Of a stretch of DNA of 64,000 nt, positions 35,581 through 44,337 are shown piece by piece (position 1 is the stretch's first letter; each line of letters begins with the position of its first letter). A model generated the notes under the pieces. The model did no database searches. It saw nothing but the letters and a program-made list of their open reading frames with translations, and was not told the DNA's origin. Position numbers and translations under genes: made by a program. The stretch covers positions 1-64,000 of the forward strand of contig NZ_RJVR01000331.1 of the NCBI RefSeq assembly GCF_003999195.1, read 5' to 3'. This DNA is from Streptomyces soli. Lineage in GTDB: Bacteria > Actinomycetota > Actinomycetes > Streptomycetales > Streptomycetaceae.

Positions 35581-36228
35581 CTATTCGGTGCCGGGCGGTA
35601 CGTAGCCCTTGCCGTGCATCCATACCACGATGTCGAAGACCCGTAGTGGAGAGATGTCGTCTCCGATGCCGGATTCCGCCCGGATCTTCAGCAGCCGCTC
35701 GTGCAAGTGCTGGCCGTCGGCCCGCAGCGTGCAGCGCAGCGGCTCCCAGAAGCCTCCGGTCAGCTGGAGGGTGGACTTCACGACGGTGTCGTAGACGGGT
35801 ACGAGGCGCGGCCGCTTGCGGGCCAGCAGCTTTCCGGCGGTGACCCAGCCGACCCCGGGTAGCGCGTTGAGCACATTCCACAACTTGGTGGCAGGCCAGC
35901 CGTCGTTAATGGTGTCATCCGGCACGTCGACAAGATCGGTGTCGGTCGGGATGAGACGTAGCAGGTCTGAGAGTTCGAGGGCCCGGGTCTGCAGGATCTC
36001 CAGCGCGGCGGGGGCGGGTACGTCGACGCTCAGCATGCTTACTGCGACGAGGTCCTCGGCTGTGAACAGGTCCCTGGTGGCGAGGCGGTCGCCGCCACCG
36101 CCCAGGCGCTCGAAGAACGCGCCGGTAAAAGGCGAACCATCGGCAGGAAGGGTGCCGAAGTATCGGGCAAGAAGTCCGGCGGCAACTCCATCCTCCTCGA
36201 AGATGTCCGGAATGTCGATCAACGTCAT
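35581..36228 (-). CDS. DUF6308-family protein, paralogue 2
   Basis: 215 residues from ATG 36228 (GGGAGGG 4 bp upstream; a GTG at 36252 is in frame). It shares with the first copy FTGAFFERLGGGGD, TAEDLVAVSMLSV, GKLLARKRPRLVPVYDT and SGIGDDISPLRVFDIVVWMHGKG. Sequence identity is moderate, so the two are old paralogues, not a recent duplication. The pair brackets the Ig-repeat protein and McrBC. Confidence 0.85.
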   Translation of the reverse strand: MTLIDIPDIFEEDGVAAGLLARYFGTLPADGSPFTGAFFERLGGGGDRLATRDLFTAEDLVAVSMLSVDVPAPAALEILQTRALELSDLLRLIPTDTDLVDVPDDTINDGWPATKLWNVLNALPGVGWVTAGKLLARKRPRLVPVYDTVVKSTLQLTGGFWEPLRCTLRADGQHLHERLLKIRAESGIGDDISPLRVFDIVVWMHGKGYVPPGTE

Positions 36229-36462
36229 GAGCCCTCCCTGGCCCTGTGCCACGCTCCGGGGACCGGTCCCCGCGCGGGGCAGGGTCGGGGCGTCGCGGTG
36301 AACGGCCAGAGCATACGGTCTCTTCGGACAAGCTGCCTGGAATTCAGTCAGATCGACTCCGGCACAGACTCGCGGTGATTATTACCAGGCGGTTGTGCGG
36401 TTGTGCGGATGACGCGAGGTCGACCGGAATGGGGATATGCCCTTGTGACGGGGGCCTTCTCC

Positions 36463-36999
36463 TCACCACGAGTCCCAGAGAGCACCGTGGCGGTGCCGCC
36501 AAGGTGGGATGTCGGCATCCTCGAAGTCGGCGAGGAGCACCGCTCGGCGTATGCGGAGCCTCGCCGTCTGGCGGGCCCTGCGCTCGGCGAAGTCGGCGGC
36601 GTGCCCCATCCAGGCGCTGGGGCGGAACGCGCTTGCGTAGTCGTATATCTCGAGGTGGTGGCGGATCTCCTCGGGGATCGGCCGTCGGCACCGGCGGGCG
36701 GCCGCGGTCAGGTGCGCGGCGCTGTATCGCAGCGCCCGCAGTGAGACCTGGCGGTGCGGTCGGCTGCAAGGGCGTCCGTGCCAGGGGCCGCCGGTGCCCG
36801 GGTACCGGGCGGGGATGTGGCTGACGGTGCGGGACATGAGGACTCCGTAGCCCGCCAGGAGGGTCCTGGCGTCATAACCGGGATCCGTGGGCTCCGCGCG
36901 CTCGGAGAGGCATGGCGTGAACGTACCTGCCGGCGGCACACCGCGCCGCTCAATATCGGCAGTTTCACGGGCCGCAGGCCCGAGTTGTCGTTCCGTCAT
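36463..36999 (-). CDS. hypothetical protein (178 aa)
   Basis: No family recognised. The C-terminal half is helical and charged (IPEEIRHHLEIYDYASAF.., RRARQTARLRIRRAVLLADF) and looks like genuine protein. The N-terminal half is Pro/Arg-rich. Start ATG 36999 is only 46 bp from the divergent ABC exporter start, so both promoters must overlap. Confidence 0.5.
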   Translation of the reverse strand: MTERQLGPAARETADIERRGVPPAGTFTPCLSERAEPTDPGYDARTLLAGYGVLMSRTVSHIPARYPGTGGPWHGRPCSRPHRQVSLRALRYSAAHLTAAARRCRRPIPEEIRHHLEIYDYASAFRPSAWMGHAADFAERRARQTARLRIRRAVLLADFEDADIPPWRHRHGALWDSW

Positions 37000-37045
37000 G
37001 CTGCTTTCTTGACCTCAAGCCTGGTTGAAGTTCTACCGTCCTTAC

Positions 37046-38935
37046 ATGAGCATGGAGATCACGGCCTGGACCCAGCTGCAAAGCGTCATGAACGCCACGC
37101 AGGACCGCCGCCCCCTGGCCCGCGACACACTGCGTCGTGTCGGAGCGTTCGCACGGCCGCACCGCCGCCGCATCACCCAGTTCGTGCTGCTCAGCGTGAT
37201 GACCGCGCTGCTCGCCGTCGCGACACCGATCCTGGCCGGACAGGTAGTCGATGCCATCGTCTCCGGCAACCATTCGGGCCGGGTCACCACCCTGGCCGTG
37301 CTCATCGCCCTGATCGCCTTCGCCGAGGCCGGACTCGGGCTGCTGAACCGCTGGCTGTCCGCAAACCTCGGCGAGGGCCTCATCCTCGACCTGCGCACCT
37401 CTGTCTTCGACCACGTCCAGCGCATGCCCGTCGCCTTCTTCACCCGCACCCGCACGGGGGCTCTCGTCAGCCGGCTCAACAACGACGTGATCGGCGCCCA
37501 GCGGGCCTTCAGCAACACCCTGTCCGGAGTCGTCGGCAATATCGTCACCCTGCTGCTGACTCTCGCGGTCATGCTCACCCTGTCCTGGCAGATCACCCTG
37601 TTCGCCCTCGTCCTGCTGCCCGTCTTCGTCGTGCCGGCGCGGCGCATGGGCACCCGCATGGCCGGCCTCCAGCGGGAGGCCGCCGCCTACAACGCCTCCA
37701 TGGGCACGCAGATGACCGAGCGGTTCTCCGCCCCCGGCGCCACACTGGTGAAGCTCTTCGGCCGGCCCGCCGACGAGTCGGCCGAATTCGCCGACCGCGC
37801 CCGCCGCGTAAGGGACATCGGCGTGCGTACCGCCATGGCGCAGTCGGGGTTCATCACGGCTCTCACCCTGGTCGCCGCCCTCGCCCTGGCGCTCGTCTAC
37901 GGACTCGGCGGCCACTACGCGCTCAACGGCACCCTCGAACCCGGCTCCGTCGTCGCGCTCGCCCTGCTCCTCACCCGCCTCTACGCCCCTTTGACGGCTC
38001 TGGCGGGCGCCCGCGTCGACGTCATGAGCGCCCTCGTCAGCTTCGAGCGGGTCTTCGAAGTTCTCGACCTGGAACCTCTCATCGCCGACAAGCCGGACGC
38101 CCGCGAGGTACCGGACGGGCCCGTCGCCGTCGAGTTCGACAACGTCCGCTTCGCCTATCCGTCCGCCGACAAGGTGTCGCTCGCCTCGCTCGAGGAGGTC
38201 GCGAGCCTCGACACCCGCGTGGGCGGTGAAGTCCTCCGCGGAATCTCCTTCCGCGCCGAGGCGGGCCGTACGGTAGCGCTCGTCGGCTCGTCAGGAGCCG
38301 GCAAGTCGACCATCGCCCAGCTCCTGCCCCGCCTGTACGACGCGGACGAGGGCGTCGTACGCATCGGCGGCATCGACGTACGCGACCTGTCGGCAGCCTC
38401 CATCCGCGCCACGGTCGGCATGGTCACCCAGGACGGCCACCTCTTCCACGACACGATCCGCGCCAACCTATCGCTCGCCAGGCCCGAGGCCGACGAGAGC
38501 GAACTGTGGGACGTACTGCGCCGCGCGCGCCTCGAGACCCTTGTGGCCGAGCTTGCCGACGGCCTCGACACTGTCGTGGGCGAGCGCGGATACCGGCTGT
38601 CGGGCGGCGAGCGGCAGCGCATGACCATTGCCCGGCTGCTCCTGGCCGGGCAGCGTGTCGTCATTCTCGATGAGGCCACCGCCCATCTGGACAACACCTC
38701 CGAGGCCGCGGTCCAGGAGGCCCTCGCCGAAGCCCTGGAGGGCCGGACGGCCGTGGTCATCGCCCACCGCCTCTCCACGGTGCGCGCCGCCGATCTGATC
38801 CTCGTCGTCGAGGACGGACGGATCGTGGAACGCGGTACGCACGCCGAACTTCTCGCGATGGACGGCAGATATACGGAGCTGTACCGCACCCAGTTCCGGG
38901 CGGAGGACGACGCGGAGCCGGTCGAGGTCGCCTGA
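37046..38935 (+). CDS. ABC exporter, fused membrane and ATPase domains (type IV/MDR-like half transporter)
   Basis: About 629 residues from ATG 37046 (TTG 37025 and ATG 37052 are alternatives). The membrane domain has six helices between about 30 and 310. The ATPase domain has Walker A GSSGAGKST, signature LSGGERQR, Walker B VVILDEATAHLD and H-loop VIAHRLST. It works as a homodimer or with a partner to export lipids, peptides or drugs. No partner gene is adjacent. An insertion (VSLASLEEVASLDTRVGGE) between the first strand and Walker A is slightly longer than usual. Confidence 0.92.
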   Translation: MSMEITAWTQLQSVMNATQDRRPLARDTLRRVGAFARPHRRRITQFVLLSVMTALLAVATPILAGQVVDAIVSGNHSGRVTTLAVLIALIAFAEAGLGLLNRWLSANLGEGLILDLRTSVFDHVQRMPVAFFTRTRTGALVSRLNNDVIGAQRAFSNTLSGVVGNIVTLLLTLAVMLTLSWQITLFALVLLPVFVVPARRMGTRMAGLQREAAAYNASMGTQMTERFSAPGATLVKLFGRPADESAEFADRARRVRDIGVRTAMAQSGFITALTLVAALALALVYGLGGHYALNGTLEPGSVVALALLLTRLYAPLTALAGARVDVMSALVSFERVFEVLDLEPLIADKPDAREVPDGPVAVEFDNVRFAYPSADKVSLASLEEVASLDTRVGGEVLRGISFRAEAGRTVALVGSSGAGKSTIAQLLPRLYDADEGVVRIGGIDVRDLSAASIRATVGMVTQDGHLFHDTIRANLSLARPEADESELWDVLRRARLETLVAELADGLDTVVGERGYRLSGGERQRMTIARLLLAGQRVVILDEATAHLDNTSEAAVQEALAEALEGRTAVVIAHRLSTVRAADLILVVEDGRIVERGTHAELLAMDGRYTELYRTQFRAEDDAEPVEVA

Positions 38936-39017
38936 GCCCGCGGCCGTCGGAGGACTGCCAGCCGATGCCGAGACGATCAGCAGTTCGGTTAGAGTCCCGT
39001 CGTGGATTGGACGGAAG

Positions 39018-39905
39018 GTGTGCGGGGCCTGCGGCAGTGGTCGCAGAAACGGGGAGCGCGCTCCGCACAAGCCGCTGCTGATGCTGTACGCACTGGGGCG
39101 GTTCCAGCGGGACGCCGGTGAGCCGCTGCGGTACACCGAGATCGAGAACGAACTGGCCCATCTGCTCCGGGATTACGGTCCGAACCGCCGGACGAGCCCC
39201 GCGTACCCGTTCCACCATCTCGTCAACGACGGTGTCTGGGAGGTGCGGACCCACCTCGGGACCGGCAGTCCCGGGACCGGGGTGCGGGCGCTGCGCGAGA
39301 GCGGGGCGGCGGGGCGGCTGGCACCGGGACTGCGGGCCGCGCTAGCCGACGATCCCGGGCTGCTCGGACGGCTGGCGCACCTGCTGCTGGACGCCCACTT
39401 CCCGCCGTCGCTCCACGCGGAGATCGCGGCGAACGCGGGTCTGGACCTCGAAGCCCCCGATGGCGCGTGGACAGTCCCCGGTATCCCGCGGCCCCGGCGG
39501 CGTGACGCGGAGATGCGGGAGCGGGTGCTCGTCGCTTACGAGTACCGGTGTGCGTTCTGCGGGTACGACGGGGCGATCGGGCGCGCCCCGGTCGGGCTGG
39601 AAGCGGCGCATGTGAAGTGGTGGGCGTTCCGGGGCCCCGACGAGGTCTCCAACGCGCTGTGTCTGTGCTCCCTGCACCACAAGCTCTTCGACAAGGGGGT
39701 GCTCGGGCTGGACCCGGCCCGCCGGGTCACGGTGTCCCGGGAGTTCACCGGGCAGAGCCTGTCCGCCCGTACGCAGGTGATCGCCTTGGCCGGTCAGCCG
39801 GTTCTCGGCCCGCAGCCGGGCAGCGCACCGGTCGCCGCCGAGCACATCGGGTGGCACACCTCGCAGGTCTTCCGGGGCGAGCCGCGCGCTGTCGTGGCGA
39901 ACTGA
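39018..39905 (+). CDS. phosphorothioate-DNA-type HNH restriction endonuclease (ScoMcrA-like), N-terminus frameshifted
   Basis: 295 residues as readable from GTG 39018. A sulphur-binding-like domain (APHKPLLMLYALGRFQ, YPFHHLVNDGVWEV) precedes a C-terminal HNH: CAFCGYDG, LEAAHVKWW and NALCLCSLHHKLFDKG. The family is type IV restriction of phosphorothioated and methylated DNA. The true N-terminus is in another frame: GTG 39002 gives VDWTEGVRGLRQWSQ, which would join the rest if one A of the AAA at 39047-39049 were absent. The gene is either a single-base pseudogene, an assembly error, or uses the shorter start and loses ~16 residues of the first helix. Confidence 0.8.
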   Translation: MCGACGSGRRNGERAPHKPLLMLYALGRFQRDAGEPLRYTEIENELAHLLRDYGPNRRTSPAYPFHHLVNDGVWEVRTHLGTGSPGTGVRALRESGAAGRLAPGLRAALADDPGLLGRLAHLLLDAHFPPSLHAEIAANAGLDLEAPDGAWTVPGIPRPRRRDAEMRERVLVAYEYRCAFCGYDGAIGRAPVGLEAAHVKWWAFRGPDEVSNALCLCSLHHKLFDKGVLGLDPARRVTVSREFTGQSLSARTQVIALAGQPVLGPQPGSAPVAAEHIGWHTSQVFRGEPRAVVAN

Positions 39906-40043
39906 CGGCAGTCGCAGCACCCATCTGCCCGGACCGAAGGCGAAGTCCCGGGCATGCGTCCCGGCGGCATGAGTTAGGGCCTGGTGTTAGGTTGCAAATG
40001 AACACATTCCGTAAGCGTGTCCATGAACAGATCTGGTGCCGGT

Positions 40044-41561
40044 ATGGCTGAACAATCGAACAAGCCGGGACGGCTGCTGGACCGGGAGCGTGAGTGGGCG
40101 CTGCTCCGCGAGTTCGTTGAGGATCCCGCGCCCGAGCTTCGGCTGGCGATCATGTCCGGTCGGCGCCGCAACGGAAAGTCGTACCTGCTGGAGGCGCTGA
40201 CCGAGGCGGTGGGAGGTCTGTATCTGACCGCGGTGCAGGAGGAGGGCAGAGTGCTGGCGCTTGAGCGTTTCAGCGCGGCGATCGCCGCCCACGCAGGCGT
40301 GCGGCCCGGCGCGCTTCGGCTAGGGGGTTGGCAGGACGTACTGACCACCGCCCTCGATGTGGTCAACCGAGCCCCAGGGGCATCGCTGGTGGTCATCGAC
40401 GAACTGCCCTACCTGCTGCAGCACTCCCCGGAGATCCCTGGCTTTCTGCAGTTGCTGTACGACCAGTCGCAGTCCGGCAAGGCATCAGGAGGCCGGATCG
40501 TTCTGTGCGGGTCAGCGATGAGCGTGATGAGCGAATTGCTGTCGGGGACCAAGCCCCTGCGCGGCCGGGCGGTGCTGGACCTGCGGCTGCCGGCCTTCGA
40601 CTACCGCACAGCCCGCACCCACTGGGCCGTGGCCGATCCGGTCACGGCACTGTACGTCGACGCCGTTCTGGGCGGCGCACCCGGCTACCGGCCGCTGGCA
40701 CCGGGCGCAGCCCCGCAGAGTGTGGCGGAGTTCGACGGCTGGCTGCCTCGTACGCTGCTGGACCCGGGGCGTGCGCTGTATTCACGGGTGGAGGCGGAAC
40801 TCCTGCTGCGGGAGGACCCGCGCATCACGCACCGCACGGTGTACTACGACTTGCTGTCGGCGGTGGCTCGGGGCGCCTCGACGCCCTCGAAGATCGGGGC
40901 GATGCTGGAGAAGCAGCGCTCCGCGGTGGTCGCTCCGCTGGAGGTGCTGGAGTCCACCGGATACCTGCGCAAGGAGCAGGACCTCCTCAAAGCCCGTAAC
41001 CCGGTGATCACGGTCGCTGACCCCGTGATCCGCTTCAACCAGCTCATCACGCTCCCCCTGGTCGATCTCGTCGAGCACGGGCGGGGGCAGCAGGCCTGGT
41101 ACGACTCGCGGCCGACCTTCCACTCCAAGATCCTTGGCCCACACTTCGAAGAGACAGCCCGGGAATGGACCAGATCCTTCGCCTTCGACGAAGCTCCGGT
41201 ACGGTTCGGCGCGGTGGGCTCTGCCGAGATCGCCGATCCGGCCGCGCGCACCAAGCACGAGGTCGACGTCCTGGCCCTTGCACCGGGAGAGCGCCCGCAG
41301 TCCTCGCACGCCGCAATCGCGCTGGTGGGCGAGGCCAAAGCCACCGCGCAGCCACGGGGTATGCGGGACGTGGAACGCCTCGAGCGGATCCGCGACCTGC
41401 TGGCGGACCAGGGCCACCGCAGTCACGACGCGGTCCTCGCCCTGTACTCCCTGCATGGCTTTCACCCCGACGTGCTCCAGGCCGCCGCCCGCCGTCCGGA
41501 CCTGCTGCTGATCGACATCGATGGCCTCTACGGGGACCGGTCGGTACGCGGCGGAGCCTGA
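40044..41561 (+). CDS. AAA+ ATPase with C-terminal nuclease-like (DUF234-type) domain
   Basis: About 505 residues from ATG 40044 (GTG 40017 possible). Walker A GRRRNGKS 39-46 and Walker B LVVIDELPYLL (Asp119-Glu120) match the archaeal-ATPase/DUF234 group. A winged-helix region follows (THRTVYYDLLSAVARGASTPSKIGAML). The C-terminus has a PD-(D/E)XK-like KHEVDVLAL ... LVGEAKA. Function of this family is unknown; it is frequent near defence and mobile genes. It follows the HNH nuclease by 138 bp on the same strand. Confidence 0.8.
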   Translation: MAEQSNKPGRLLDREREWALLREFVEDPAPELRLAIMSGRRRNGKSYLLEALTEAVGGLYLTAVQEEGRVLALERFSAAIAAHAGVRPGALRLGGWQDVLTTALDVVNRAPGASLVVIDELPYLLQHSPEIPGFLQLLYDQSQSGKASGGRIVLCGSAMSVMSELLSGTKPLRGRAVLDLRLPAFDYRTARTHWAVADPVTALYVDAVLGGAPGYRPLAPGAAPQSVAEFDGWLPRTLLDPGRALYSRVEAELLLREDPRITHRTVYYDLLSAVARGASTPSKIGAMLEKQRSAVVAPLEVLESTGYLRKEQDLLKARNPVITVADPVIRFNQLITLPLVDLVEHGRGQQAWYDSRPTFHSKILGPHFEETAREWTRSFAFDEAPVRFGAVGSAEIADPAARTKHEVDVLALAPGERPQSSHAAIALVGEAKATAQPRGMRDVERLERIRDLLADQGHRSHDAVLALYSLHGFHPDVLQAAARRPDLLLIDIDGLYGDRSVRGGA

Positions 41562-41754
41562 ACGGGACTACGGCAGGCCCCGCCAACCGGCGACACCCCA
41601 TGCGCAGGTCCCGTGTTCCCAGTCCTGTGTTTGGGGCAACAACGTGTCGTGACGGAGGACGTTCAACGTGCGGGCGGCCGGGACTGATAGGCCGCCGTCG
41701 GGCGGCGGGCACACCGGGCCTTCAGGTCGTGGACCAGGACCGCGACGGGCGTCC

Positions 41755-41859
41755 ATGCAGCGCGACGCGATTGTGCGGAGCCTGCTTGACGCCCAGGGCA
41801 ACAAGAACGAAGCTGCGAGAGCGCTCGGTGTCTCACGTGCCACGTTCTACCCAGGCCCG
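41755..41859 (+). pseudogene. remnant Fis-type HTH of a lost regulator
   Basis: MQRDAIVRSLLDAQGNKNEA followed by ARALGVSRATFY is the C-terminal HTH of GAF/Fis-type regulators. No regulator precedes it in this frame, and the sequence beyond ATFY is unrelated. The 41562-42205 gap otherwise has no gene. Confidence 0.6.
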
Positions 41860-41907
41860 CGTCGGTGGGCTCTCGCGTTGCCGCCTCAAGAGACATCCTT
41901 GGGGTCC

Positions 41908-41952
41908 ATTGATCCACATCTCTTGACAATTGATCACAATGTCGGCTCAATA
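41908..41952 (+). promoter_or_regulatory. candidate promoter/operator upstream of the acetamidase
   Basis: AT-rich island in GC-rich DNA. TTGACA at 41923-41928 is followed after 18 bp by TCAATA (41947-41952). Two direct ATTGATC copies at 41908 and 41929 are exactly 21 bp apart, two helical turns, and flank/overlap the -35 box. Likely promoter of the 42206-44052 operon with a repressor site. Confidence 0.5.
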
Positions 41953-42205
41953 AGTTCTCGTGGGATCTTGCGCAAAGAGGCAATGAGGCCTGGAGAGCGC
42001 GAGAGGTGAGAGCAGTCTGCCGATGGGCATCCACCAGGTCGCGGACGGCTACCACGAGCAACTCGGCCGGATCCGGAATCAGCGAGTTGTTCCTTTCTGA
42101 GCCCTTGGCTGTTACGCCACGCACCGCGCGACGGGTGCCGGCCGCCGCACGGGCCCCAGGCCTTCACTCATTGCCTGACGTAGCCGAAGGAGAGAACGCT
42201 GCCCC

Positions 42206-43213
42206 ATGGACATTCTCGAGTTCACCCCGAAGCCCGATCAGTACGCGTGGACTTTCGGCGGAGCCGCGCCCACGCACCGGATCAAGCCGGGAACGGTACT
42301 GCGTCTGTGGAGCGACGACGCGTTCTGCGGCCGCTTGCGTAACATCACCGATCTGCCCAGTGCCTCGTTGGACTCGCGCTACCTCAACCCGCAGACCGGC
42401 CCGTTCTACGTCGAGGGCGCCGAGCCGGGCGATACCCTGGTGCTGCACTTCATCGACATGACACCGGCGCGTTCCTGGGGGGCCTCCGCGACCATCCCGT
42501 TCTTCGGCGGGCTGACGGGTACCGATCGGACGGCCACGCTGCAGGAACCGTTGCCCGAGCGTACCTGGATCTACCAGGTGGATTCCGCACGCAAGACGGT
42601 CACCTTCGAAGCACAGGCCAGCGAGTTGAGCCTGGAGCTGCCGATGGCGCCGATGCTCGGGACGGTCGGCGTCGCCCCCGCTCTGGGCGAGGTCCGCAGC
42701 TCCCTGGTCCCGGACATGTTCGGCGGAAACATGGACACCCCGGAGATGCGCCCGGGGGCGACCTGTTACCTCGGGGTCAACGTGGAGGGCGCACTGTTCT
42801 CCGTCGGCGACGGCCACTACCGCCAGGGAGAGGGGGAGTCCTGCGGCACGGCGGTCGAGGGAGCCATGAACACCACCCTCGCCGTGGAGCTGATCAAGGG
42901 CGGTGCGCCGGTCTGGCCGCGGATCGAGGACGACGACCACCTGATGGTCATCGGGTCGAGCCGTCCGCTGGAGGATGCCTGGCGGATCAGCCAGGTGGAC
43001 ATGGTGCTCTGGTTCGGTGAGCTCTTCGGACTGGACAGGCTGGACGCCTACCAGCTGCTGAGCCAGATCAGTCTGGCGCCCCTCGCCAACGTCGTGGACA
43101 CCAATTTCAGTGCCATGACCAAGGTGGCCAAGTCCCTGCTACCGCCGACCCAGGTCTACGGCGGGATTCATCGGCACCTGCGCGAGCTGGCCGCCACCCT
43201 CTCCCCGCACTGA
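42206..43213 (+). CDS. acetamidase/formamidase-family hydrolase
   Basis: 335 residues, cytoplasmic, near full length for the FmdA/AmdA family. Conserved stretches GAEPGDTLVLHFIDM, FGGNMDTPEMRPGATCYLGV and GDGHYRQGEGESCGTAVE hold the metal-binding and catalytic acidic residues. It hydrolyses short amides to ammonia and the acid. It is paired with an SDR 77 bp downstream. Confidence 0.9.
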   Translation: MDILEFTPKPDQYAWTFGGAAPTHRIKPGTVLRLWSDDAFCGRLRNITDLPSASLDSRYLNPQTGPFYVEGAEPGDTLVLHFIDMTPARSWGASATIPFFGGLTGTDRTATLQEPLPERTWIYQVDSARKTVTFEAQASELSLELPMAPMLGTVGVAPALGEVRSSLVPDMFGGNMDTPEMRPGATCYLGVNVEGALFSVGDGHYRQGEGESCGTAVEGAMNTTLAVELIKGGAPVWPRIEDDDHLMVIGSSRPLEDAWRISQVDMVLWFGELFGLDRLDAYQLLSQISLAPLANVVDTNFSAMTKVAKSLLPPTQVYGGIHRHLRELAATLSPH

Positions 43214-43290
43214 AACCCGCCTTCACAACAACAACCAGACGACCGCGTGCGACGCACAGCGAGTACGAGTACCAAAGGAGATTGGGAACC

Positions 43291-44052
43291 GTGGATCTTC
43301 AACTTCGTGGGATGCGCGCCGTGGTGACCGGTGGCACCAAGGGCATCGGCCGCGCGATCGTGGAAACGCTCGCCGAGGAGGGGGTCTCGGTCGCCCTGTG
43401 CGCGCGTACCGAGTCAGATGTGACCGAGACGGTGAAGACGTTGCAGCAGAGCGGAGCGGCCGTCACGGGGCGGGCGGTCGACGTGGCCGACAAGGTGGCC
43501 CTGGCCACCTGGGTGGAGGACGTCGCAGCCGATTTCGGGGGCCTGGACATCGTCGTGTCGAACGTCAGCGCGCTGGCCATACCCGACGAGGAAGAGAACT
43601 GGCGAAAGAGCTTCGAGGTCGACATGCTGGGCACCGTGCGGCTGGTTGAGGTCGCGCTGCCGCACCTGGAGCGCAGCCAGGCGCCCTCGATCGTGACCGT
43701 GTCCAGTGTGTCGGGCCGCGAGATCGACTTCGCCGCGGGACCCTACGGCACCTTCAAGGCCGCACTCATCCACTACACCCAGGGGCTGGCCTATCAGCTG
43801 GCCGGCAAGGGCATCCGGGCCAACACGGTCTCGCCGGGCAACACCTACTTCCCCGGTGGGGTGTGGTCGGACATCGAGCAGAACAACCCCACGTTGTTCA
43901 GCGAGGCCCTGGCGTTGAACCCGACCGGCAGGATGGCCAAGCCCGAGGAGATCGCCCGTGCGGTGGTGTTCCTGGCCAGCCCGGCGGCCAGTTTCGTGAC
44001 CGGTACCAACCTCGTCGTCGACGGAGCGTTGACTCGCGGCGTGCAGGTCTAA
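43291..44052 (+). CDS. short-chain dehydrogenase/reductase
   Basis: 253 residues from GTG 43291, placed by AAAGGAG 10 bp upstream (TTG 43282 is too close). Cofactor loop TGGTKGIGRAI, NNAG-equivalent VSNVSA, catalytic Ser in SSVSG and Y-GTF-K in GPYGTFKAAL, C-terminal VVDGALTRG. NAD(P)-dependent oxidoreductase of unknown substrate, probably oxidising a carbonyl/alcohol related to the amide cleaved by its neighbour. Confidence 0.9.
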   Translation: MDLQLRGMRAVVTGGTKGIGRAIVETLAEEGVSVALCARTESDVTETVKTLQQSGAAVTGRAVDVADKVALATWVEDVAADFGGLDIVVSNVSALAIPDEEENWRKSFEVDMLGTVRLVEVALPHLERSQAPSIVTVSSVSGREIDFAAGPYGTFKAALIHYTQGLAYQLAGKGIRANTVSPGNTYFPGGVWSDIEQNNPTLFSEALALNPTGRMAKPEEIARAVVFLASPAASFVTGTNLVVDGALTRGVQV

Positions 44053-44080
44053 AAGACTCCTGAAGATCTTCAGTGGTCTT

Positions 44081-44098
44081 CCAGGGCCTGTCCGGCCG
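44081..44098. repeat. solo end of the palindromic element
   Basis: CCAGGGCCTGTCCGGCCG is identical to 19633-19650 at the left end of the MITE-like copy 1. No matching right end is found within 300 bp, so this is a solo terminal half. Confidence 0.55.
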
Positions 44099-44140
44099 CT
44101 GCGCCACTGTGCCGCCGGCGCGGCGTGGCCGCGGCGTTGC

Positions 44141-44281
44141 GTGCCCTGGCACTGGGGGCACGACGCTCCGGACGACGCATTCGTCGACGTGGAAAACGTG
44201 CTGCTGTACAACATCGGAGCCGCGGCTACGGGCATCTGCTGGGCCGGCCTGGTCTGCCGGCGCGGCGGTAGCCGTGGCTAG
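44141..44281 (+). pseudogene. short unassigned gene remnant
   Basis: Frame GTG 44141 to TAG 44281, 46 codons, reads PWHWGHDAPDDAFVDVENVL and then a hydrophobic stretch. The composition is protein-like and unlike intergenic noise, but no family is recognised. It follows the solo repeat end and may be the tail of a deleted gene. Confidence 0.3.
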
Positions 44282-44337
44282 TGGCCGGTGCCGGGAGGAG
44301 TTGGAGTGGCAGTGGCGCCTGGCGTCTGCGTCGCGGA

